Part shown: piece by piece, positions 1 to 5,687 of the stretch | Layout of the letters: every line of letters starts with the position of its first letter | How positions within the stretch are numbered: the first letter of the stretch is position 1 | Assembly: GCA_046715235.1 (NCBI GenBank) | Contig: JBKJZO010000131.1 | Span: 1 to 5,687, forward strand | DNA length: 5,687 nucleotides | Direction: 5' to 3' | DNA from: JBKJZO01 sp046715235 | GTDB lineage: Bacteria > Actinomycetota > Actinomycetes > BP-191 | The notes under the pieces: model-generated | Databases searched by the model: none | What the model was told of the DNA's origin: nothing | The model's input: the letters and a program-made list of their open reading frames with translations, nothing else | Position numbers and translations under genes: made by a program

Positions 1-177
1 CTACGCCAAGCAGGACAAGTTCTGGGTGCAGGGCACCCCGTCGGGGAGCGCTGGGAGATCTACACCGTCCTCGCCGACAGCGCCGTGATGGGCTGTGATG
101 CGACAGACGGTGCGGCCTGCGCGTCGACGACGCACTCCCGTTCGGACGCTGTCACAGCCGGCGCCGGCTGCTGCTAG
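1..177 (+). pseudogene. 3' end of an ArsI/CadI-type glyoxalase-fold metalloenzyme, frameshifted
   Basis: The first bases, read from position 2, give YAKQDKFWVQGTPSG. After about position 43 the matching continuation, GERWEIYTVLADS, lies in the frame starting at position 1 and runs to TAG at 175-177. Together these match the C-terminal half of the ArsI/CadI family (vicinal-oxygen-chelate fold: Fe(II)-dependent C-As bond lyases and cadmium-induced proteins), where CCYA-QDK-WV is followed by G-ERWE-YTVLADS. The Glu of WEIY is the expected metal ligand. The vicinal Cys pair would sit just left of the window edge. The tail carries four Cys and ends in Cys-Cys, typical of the family. Joining the frames needs one extra G in the run at 43-46. 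Without it, translation stops at TGA 86-88 and loses the metal-ligand Glu. This is either a real inactivating deletion or a homopolymer sequencing error. The family assignment is strong; the state of the gene is uncertain. Confidence 0.78.
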
Positions 178-2138
178 CTCGACCCGGCGAGGCGACGCAG
201 CGCTCCGACGACGACATCTCGGTCGTGCCAGACGCGGAACGGCGGCAGTGACGCGAGAAGCAGCCGGCCATAGGCCTTCGTCGACAGACGAGGATCGAGT
301 ACGGCGACGACGCCGCGGTCCGCGGACGAGCGGATGAGGCGGCCGACTCCCTGGGCGAGCAGAACTGCGGCGCGCGCGACGTAGACGTCGGTGAACCCGT
401 CACCGCTGTGCGCGTCGGCGGCTTCACGGCGCGCGACGGCGAGCGGATCGTCGGGGCGCGGAAACGGCAGCTTGTCGATGCCGACCAGGCTGCACGCCGC
501 GCCTGGTACGTCGACGCCCTGCCAGAAGCTGGTCGTCGCGAACAGGCAACTCGTCTCGTCAGCGGCGAAGTCGCGCACGAGGTGCCGCGCCGGGGCATCA
601 CCCTGCACGAAGAGGTGATGCGAGACGCGTGAACGTAGGGCGGCCGCCGCGTCTACTGCCGCCCTTGTCGTCGTGAACAGCGCCAGCGTGCGCCCGCCGG
701 CTGCCTCGATCAGCGCGGCGAGCTCTTCGATCACCGCCGCGGAGTGGTCGGCGGTGGACGGGCCGGACGGTACAGGCATGCCGCGCGGGACGTAGAGCAT
801 TCCCTGCCGGGCGAAGTCGAACGGGCTGCCGACGTCGAGCCCGGTCCAGCCGTGCGGGTCGGGTCGTTCGCCGGCGTCGACGTCGGTGGGCCGCTCCAGA
901 CCGAGGCGACGAGCCGGTATGTCGAAAGCGCCGCCGACCGCGAGCGTGGCGGACGTCGCGATGACGGTGCGCGTCAAGAACAACTGCTCGGCCAGGAGCG
1001 CGCCGACGTCGAGAGGGGCAACGCGCAGACGGATGTCGCGGCTTGCGGACCCTCCTCGCTCGACCCAAACGACATCGTCCGCCGTGCCCGTCTGAGCCCG
1101 GTCGAGAGTCTCGATCGCCGACAGGACAGCGCTGCGTAGCGCTAGGGCCTTCGCTTCGTCGTCGTCGTCGGCTCCGAGCTTGCCCTGCGCCTTGATGCCG
1201 TCCAGCGCCCGGGCCAGCCCGGCGCGGGCCAGCGTCGCGGTCTGCGCGAGCTGGCTGGGGAGGGTGCGCATCCGTCCCTGCGGGGCCGAGCGCAACGCCT
1301 CGGCGAAGTCCTCGATCGCGTCCTGGAGCGGTGCGGCATCCGCTTCCGGCAGTTGCGGCAGCAGCCGGGTGACCAGCCGGTCGAGAGAGGACGGCGTGCA
1401 CTGTGCTCCGACGACGTCGGTGACGATGTCGGCGAACTCGTGTGCCTCGTCGACGACGGTGACGCTGTGTTCGGGCAGCACGTTGCCCATGGACATCAGG
1501 TCGAGCGCCACCAGGTGGTGGTTGACGACGACGACGTCGGCCTCCGCTGCCCGATCACGCGCCAGCTCGGCGAAGCACTCGTGCGACCGTGCGCATTTGG
1601 CCCTTCCGGGGCATTCGCCGACCGGCATCGACACGGCGCGCCAGGCTTTCTCGCTCACCGGATCGTCGAGGTCGGAACGGTCGCCGGTGTCGCTGTCAGC
1701 GGCCCAGCGGTTGATGGCGGCAACCTCGCTGGACGCGTCGGCTTCGTACATCAACATCTCGGCGTCGTCGCTCGCGGTGGCGCCGCGCACCCGGCAGTAG
1801 TAGTTGGAGCGACCCTTGAGCAGGGCGAAGACGAAGCTCGTGCCGAACCGGTCCCTCAGGCTCGCAGCGAGATCGGGGAGGTCCTTGCCGACCAGTTGTT
1901 CCTGGAGCGCCTTGGTCGCCGTCGAGATCACCACGCGTTCCCCTGACGCGATGGCCGGCACCAGGTAGGCGAGCGACTTGCCCGTGCCGGTGCCAGCCTG
2001 GACGAGCAGGTGCGTCTTCGACTCGATCGCCTGGGCGACGGCCGCGGCCATCGCGAGCTGGCCGGGTCGCGGCTCGCCTGCCGCCATCGACTCGACTACC
2101 GCGCTGAGCGTCTCCTCGGTGTTCGGCAGCGATGTCAC
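174..2138 (-). CDS. dinG: DinG/XPD-family iron-sulfur ATP-dependent DNA helicase
   Basis: A superfamily 2 helicase of 654 residues. DinG/XPD proteins unwind DNA 5'-3' and act in repair and in resolving R-loops and other structures. Motif I (Walker A), QAGTGTGKS, is at residues 47-55, and the DEAH box at 230-233. Between them, four Cys (115, 176, 182, 188) are spaced as in the Fe-S cluster domain. Motif V, SFWQGVDVPG, is at about 537-546 and motif VI, QGVGRLIR, at 596-603. Length and the whole motif series resemble M. tuberculosis Rv1329c; there is no N-terminal exonuclease domain as in Firmicute DinG. The start is GTG 2138-2136: homology begins there, and GGAG lies 9 nt upstream. The frame stays open far upstream to 3353, but that part is antisense to another gene and has no helicase character. 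An acidic run, D324-D327, comes from a TCG triplet repeat. The gene ends in a CTAG shared with the convergent ArsI/CadI gene. Confidence 0.93.
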   Translation of the reverse strand: MTSLPNTEETLSAVVESMAAGEPRPGQLAMAAAVAQAIESKTHLLVQAGTGTGKSLAYLVPAIASGERVVISTATKALQEQLVGKDLPDLAASLRDRFGTSFVFALLKGRSNYYCRVRGATASDDAEMLMYEADASSEVAAINRWAADSDTGDRSDLDDPVSEKAWRAVSMPVGECPGRAKCARSHECFAELARDRAAEADVVVVNHHLVALDLMSMGNVLPEHSVTVVDEAHEFADIVTDVVGAQCTPSSLDRLVTRLLPQLPEADAAPLQDAIEDFAEALRSAPQGRMRTLPSQLAQTATLARAGLARALDGIKAQGKLGADDDDEAKALALRSAVLSAIETLDRAQTGTADDVVWVERGGSASRDIRLRVAPLDVGALLAEQLFLTRTVIATSATLAVGGAFDIPARRLGLERPTDVDAGERPDPHGWTGLDVGSPFDFARQGMLYVPRGMPVPSGPSTADHSAAVIEELAALIEAAGGRTLALFTTTRAAVDAAAALRSRVSHHLFVQGDAPARHLVRDFAADETSCLFATTSFWQGVDVPGAACSLVGIDKLPFPRPDDPLAVARREAADAHSGDGFTDVYVARAAVLLAQGVGRLIRSSADRGVVAVLDPRLSTKAYGRLLLASLPPFRVWHDRDVVVGALRRLAGSS

Positions 2139-2285
2139 CGCTGCATTCTCCAGGATCGGGCCGGCGGCTCGTTCGTGCCTGCACAGGCTGCCGCTGCGGC
2201 TAGCCGTGCGGTCCACGTCACCTAGGCGAGTCTTCAAGACCGGCTTTCGCGATACCGATGACAAAGCGGGAGCCGGGAGAGGGAA
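2139..2285. other. Divergent intergenic region between dinG and the membrane-protein gene
   Basis: These 147 bases must carry the promoters of both flanking genes. I see no convincing -35/-10 pair for either and no actinobacterial LexA box (GAAC-N4-GTTC), so SOS control of dinG is not supported here. Two inverted repeats stand out on the dinG side: GCCTG-CA-CAGGC at 2177-2188 and the perfect 10-base palindrome CGGCTAGCCG at 2197-2206. They could be operators, but palindromes this short also occur by chance in GC-rich DNA. Confidence 0.4.
2148..2151 (-). promoter_or_regulatory. Ribosome binding site that fixes the dinG start
   Basis: On the minus strand GGAG is followed by 9 nt and then the GTG codon at 2138-2136. 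This supports the GTG start although the frame remains open for another 1.2 kb upstream. The next in-frame ATG downstream (codon 18) has no comparable upstream motif and would cut into the region just before the Gln motif (R24-P-G-Q27). Confidence 0.6.
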
Positions 2286-3221
2286 ATGTTGCGAGAGAAA
2301 CTGCTGAAATTGCGGCGCGTGCCTGTCGCCGTCGGCGTGCTGGCCATCAGCACGATCGGCTGGACCGCGAGCCAATGCTTCTTGGCGAGCGTGAACGGGC
2401 AGGCATCGGCCGCGTTGCTGACCCGTGCCGAGTCGCGCATGCAAGCGCTTGCCGCCGCGCGGGGTGCTACGGCCACGGTGTCGCCGGTCGCTGACACCGG
2501 AGTGTCGTTCTGGTGGCCCTTGGTCCAGGCGAACGTGCTTCAGCTGGTCGCCTTGTCCGTGCTTGCGCTCGTGCTCGTCGCCACGGGGCGCCGGCGCAGC
2601 TGGCTCGCACTTGGCCCGCTGGTGTTCATCCGCCCGAACATGTCCGAGCCCGTCCTGTCCTGGCTGCACCCGATTGGTGACATGTGGTCGGGTCCTTGGA
2701 TCCAGGACGCGACCACGAGCGCCCAATCGCTTCACCTCGCCGGCGCGCTGGGCGCCCTTGTCGACTTGATCGTCGTTGCCGCCGCCCCGCTCGCCTACCT
2801 GCTCGTGACGTGGTCGGATCCGCGGCCGGACATCGTCCCCGCGCGGCAGATGCTGCTGCGGCTCGCACTTCCCATCGGCCTCATCGCCATCGCCTGCCTG
2901 GGCTACGGGCTGATCGCAACGGACGCTGGCGACTTCGAGCGGTCGTTGCCCATTCTCCTGGTGCCTGTTGCCGCCGCTTTGCTCGCAACCACGAACCTCG
3001 GGGTTCGGCGAGCGACCGCGATCGTCACGGCAGCTGGGTGTCTGGCCTCGCCGGCTGCGTACGAACTGGTGCGGTTCGACGCGTGGTACGTCGGGTTCGC
3101 CTACGTGCCGGGCACCGCGTTGCTTGCGGCTGCGGCTGCGGTCCTGGCGGGCTACGGACCGGAGATCGCGGCGGCGTACGAGCGGATGCTCCGCCGGCCG
3201 GTCGCCGCTCCGAGCGCCTGA
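2286..3221 (+). CDS. Multi-pass integral membrane protein of unknown function
   Basis: A 311-residue protein that I do not recognise. It begins with a basic stretch (MLREKLLKLRR) followed by a hydrophobic helix at about 12-34, suggesting an N-in signal anchor. A polar, Ala-rich segment of some 40 residues follows (about 35-75), likely outside the membrane. Further hydrophobic segments lie at about 76-100, 106-116 (short), 150-176, 189-211, 220-237, 243-262 and 268-290, giving roughly seven to eight helices. An Arg-rich loop (GRRRS, 101-105) after the second helix fits a cytoplasmic position. The C-terminus is short and basic. GGAG at 2276-2279, 6 nt before the ATG, supports this start. Third codon positions are G/C rich, which favours this strand over the open frame opposite. 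It is divergent from dinG and ends 19 nt before the stop of the convergent phzF gene. No catalytic motif or known transporter signature is visible. Confidence 0.8.
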   Translation: MLREKLLKLRRVPVAVGVLAISTIGWTASQCFLASVNGQASAALLTRAESRMQALAAARGATATVSPVADTGVSFWWPLVQANVLQLVALSVLALVLVATGRRRSWLALGPLVFIRPNMSEPVLSWLHPIGDMWSGPWIQDATTSAQSLHLAGALGALVDLIVVAAAPLAYLLVTWSDPRPDIVPARQMLLRLALPIGLIAIACLGYGLIATDAGDFERSLPILLVPVAAALLATTNLGVRRATAIVTAAGCLASPAAYELVRFDAWYVGFAYVPGTALLAAAAAVLAGYGPEIAAAYERMLRRPVAAPSA

Positions 3222-3240
3222 CCCGGCGAGCGAGCAAGGG

Positions 3241-3918
3241 TCACACGAGGTAGTCGCGCGTCTCGTCGAGCACGACGCGGCCGCCGACCTCGCACGTGCC
3301 GTCGGGTCCAGGGCGCGCGGACAGCACCGAACCGTTGCCTTGCCAGATCTCAATGGGCCGGCCGATCAGCCGTGCGAGTTGCAGCGCTGCCGACCCGGTT
3401 GCCTCGTCCTCACGAATGCCGATCGCGGCCGCGAAGACCCGGCAGCGGACGATGCCGCCGTCTTCGTCGACCCAGGCCCAGTACGACGTGTGCACGTGTT
3501 CGGGCGCGGTGGGCTCACGCAGACCCGCAACGGCCCGCGGGTCGGCGATCTCGATGAACTGCCATGGCCGGCCCAGTTCTGGGCGCGCTCGGATCCAGAC
3601 GACATCCCCATCGCTCCAGGTCTGCACTTCGCCGGCAGGAGGACGCAGTACGTCGACGGCTGCTCCCTCGTGAGCCAGCAACCACGCGGTGCCGACGAGT
3701 GGATGTCCCGCGAGGGCCAGCTCCTCCGCCGGCGTGAAGATCCGCAGCGCCCCCGACGACGCGTCGTCGACGTACACCGTCTCGCTGAATCCGAGGTCGG
3801 CCGCGACGTCCTGACGTCGGTCCTCCCGCACATCGGCGCCGTCGAGGAAGACACCGAGCGGATTGCCACCACCGCCGTCGGCGTCGGTAAACACACGCAG
3901 CACGTGCAAGGTCGGCAT
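3241..3918 (-). CDS. PhzF-family (phenazine biosynthesis-like) isomerase/epimerase
   Basis: A 225-residue cytoplasmic protein of the PhzF/diaminopimelate-epimerase fold. PhzF isomerises a dihydro-hydroxyanthranilate in phenazine synthesis, but most family members act on unknown substrates, and no phenazine genes lie nearby. Visible family marks are GNPLGVFLDG (18-27), GFSETVYV with the expected catalytic Glu46 (43-50), FTPAEELALAGHPLVGTA (61-78) with His72, and EDEATGSA (170-177) with Asp171. The last two match PhzF His74 and Asp208 by position in their motifs. A Gly-rich QGNGS follows at 193-197. It is shorter than typical PhzF/YddE proteins (about 260-300 residues) but close to M. tuberculosis Rv2716, so the length looks natural. 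The ATG has no Shine-Dalgarno sequence; a -10-like hexamer 7 nt upstream suggests a leaderless message. It is divergent from the mutase gene. Family is confident; substrate is unknown. Confidence 0.9.
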   Translation of the reverse strand: MPTLHVLRVFTDADGGGGNPLGVFLDGADVREDRRQDVAADLGFSETVYVDDASSGALRIFTPAEELALAGHPLVGTAWLLAHEGAAVDVLRPPAGEVQTWSDGDVVWIRARPELGRPWQFIEIADPRAVAGLREPTAPEHVHTSYWAWVDEDGGIVRCRVFAAAIGIREDEATGSAALQLARLIGRPIEIWQGNGSVLSARPGPDGTCEVGGRVVLDETRDYLV

Positions 3919-3924
3919 GGGGCG

Positions 3925-3930
3925 AGACTA
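3925..3930 (-). promoter_or_regulatory. Candidate -10 element for a leaderless phzF-family transcript
   Basis: On the minus strand TAGTCT (TANNNT) is followed by exactly six bases and then the ATG at 3918-3916. That puts the A of the ATG at the expected transcription start. The absence of any Shine-Dalgarno sequence before this ATG fits a leaderless mRNA, which is common in actinobacteria. No clear -35 is present, so the call rests on position and the hexamer. Confidence 0.45.
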
Positions 3931-3936
3931 CGCGGA

Positions 3937-3942
3937 TACGAT
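3937..3942 (+). promoter_or_regulatory. Weak candidate -10 element for the mutase gene
   Basis: TACGAT fits TANNNT and lies 30 bases before the proposed mutase ATG. A transcript starting about 7 bases downstream would begin near the C7 tract at 3948-3954 and have a leader of some 20 nt. There is no recognisable -35 element. It overlaps the control region of the divergent phzF gene, so the two promoters would be back to back within 53 bases. Confidence 0.25.
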
Positions 3943-3971
3943 CGGGTCCCCCCCGGCCCCTAGCCGACAGG

Positions 3972-5545
<1,574 letters not shown>

Positions 5546-5570
<25 letters not shown>

Positions 5571-5687
5571 CCGACCAGCGCGACGGCCAGGTCGCTGCCG
5601 CGGCGGCCGGCCGCCCGGCCCGCGTACATCGCGGCGTCCGCTTCGGTGATGAGCCGGTCGATCGTGTCAGGGTCGTCCACCATAGCG
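5546..5687 (-). CDS. C-terminal end of a GGDEF-domain protein (partial)
   Basis: Read on the minus strand from the right edge, 46 residues precede TAG at 5548-5546. They include DDPDTIDRLITEADAAMY followed by AGRAAGR, the closing helix of a GGDEF (diguanylate cyclase) domain, where the usual pattern is L-ADAAMY-AK-AGR. The Lys usually found there is Gly-Arg in this copy. A tail of about 18 residues after the domain shows that GGDEF is the last domain. The GGDEF motif itself and any sensor domain lie outside the window, so cyclase activity and input signal cannot be judged. The last 25 bases overlap the 3' end of the convergent mutase gene. Confidence 0.82.

Noticed and set aside
1..177. Programmed -1 frameshifting in the ArsI/CadI gene
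   Set aside because: There is no X-XXY-YYZ slippery heptamer or clear downstream structure, and the family is not known to use recoding; a deletion or read error is simpler.
2139..2285. Possible LexA/SOS box controlling dinG
   Set aside because: GTTCG occurs near 2171, but no GAAC-N4-GTTC palindrome is present.
3215..3245. Terminator between the membrane-protein gene and phzF
   Set aside because: Only 19 bases separate the stops, with no convincing stem-loop and no T tract on either strand.
2139..3353. Open frame continuing upstream of dinG on the minus strand, giving a 1059-residue fusion
   Set aside because: The extension is Arg/Gly/Asp/Gln-rich, has no domain character and is antisense to the membrane-protein gene and part of phzF. 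The GTG at 2138 with GGAG and the start of DinG homology mark the real start.
3241..3918. Assigning a phenazine biosynthesis role from the PhzF family
   Set aside because: No other phz genes are present, and most PhzF-like proteins lie outside phenazine clusters with unknown substrates.
2968..3963. 331-residue plus-strand open frame across the end of the membrane-protein gene and antisense to phzF
   Set aside because: It changes character where the two real genes meet and shows no motif; the minus-strand PhzF motifs explain the region.

Overview
This 5.7 kb window is high-GC DNA from what looks like an actinobacterium. The evidence is the strong G/C bias at third codon positions, the tight and overlapping convergent gene ends, and proteins whose closest remembered relatives are actinobacterial: a CadI/ArsI-like enzyme, a DinG-like helicase resembling M. 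tuberculosis Rv1329c, and a short PhzF protein resembling Rv2716. I cannot name a genus from the sequence alone.

Layout, left to right. At 1-177 (+) lies the 3' end of an ArsI/CadI-type metalloenzyme, broken by an apparent one-base deletion in a G run. It is tail-to-tail with 174-2138 (-), a complete DinG/XPD-type iron-sulfur helicase, and the two genes share the CTAG that provides both stops. A 147 bp divergent gap (2139-2285) with two small palindromes separates the helicase from 2286-3221 (+), a multi-pass membrane protein that I do not recognise. That gene converges on 3241-3918 (-), a compact PhzF-family isomerase/epimerase. A 53 bp divergent gap, with a well-placed -10 for a leaderless phzF transcript, leads to 3972-5570 (+), a stand-alone methylmalonyl-CoA mutase large (substrate-binding) subunit. 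Its 3' end overlaps by 25 bases the 3' end of a GGDEF-domain gene on the minus strand, which runs off the right edge (5546-5687).

The genes alternate in strand, so each is probably its own transcription unit and there is no obvious shared pathway. Functions are metal/arsenical resistance, DNA repair, an unknown membrane role, a small-molecule isomerase, acyl-CoA carbon-skeleton rearrangement (needing a cobalamin subunit from elsewhere) and, at the edge, cyclic-di-GMP signalling. I see no RNA gene, mobile element, CRISPR array or clear new system. The most useful leads are the frameshift in the ArsI/CadI gene, the orphan mutase subunit with a methylmalonyl-CoA-type active site, the predicted leaderless phzF promoter and the unrecognised membrane protein.
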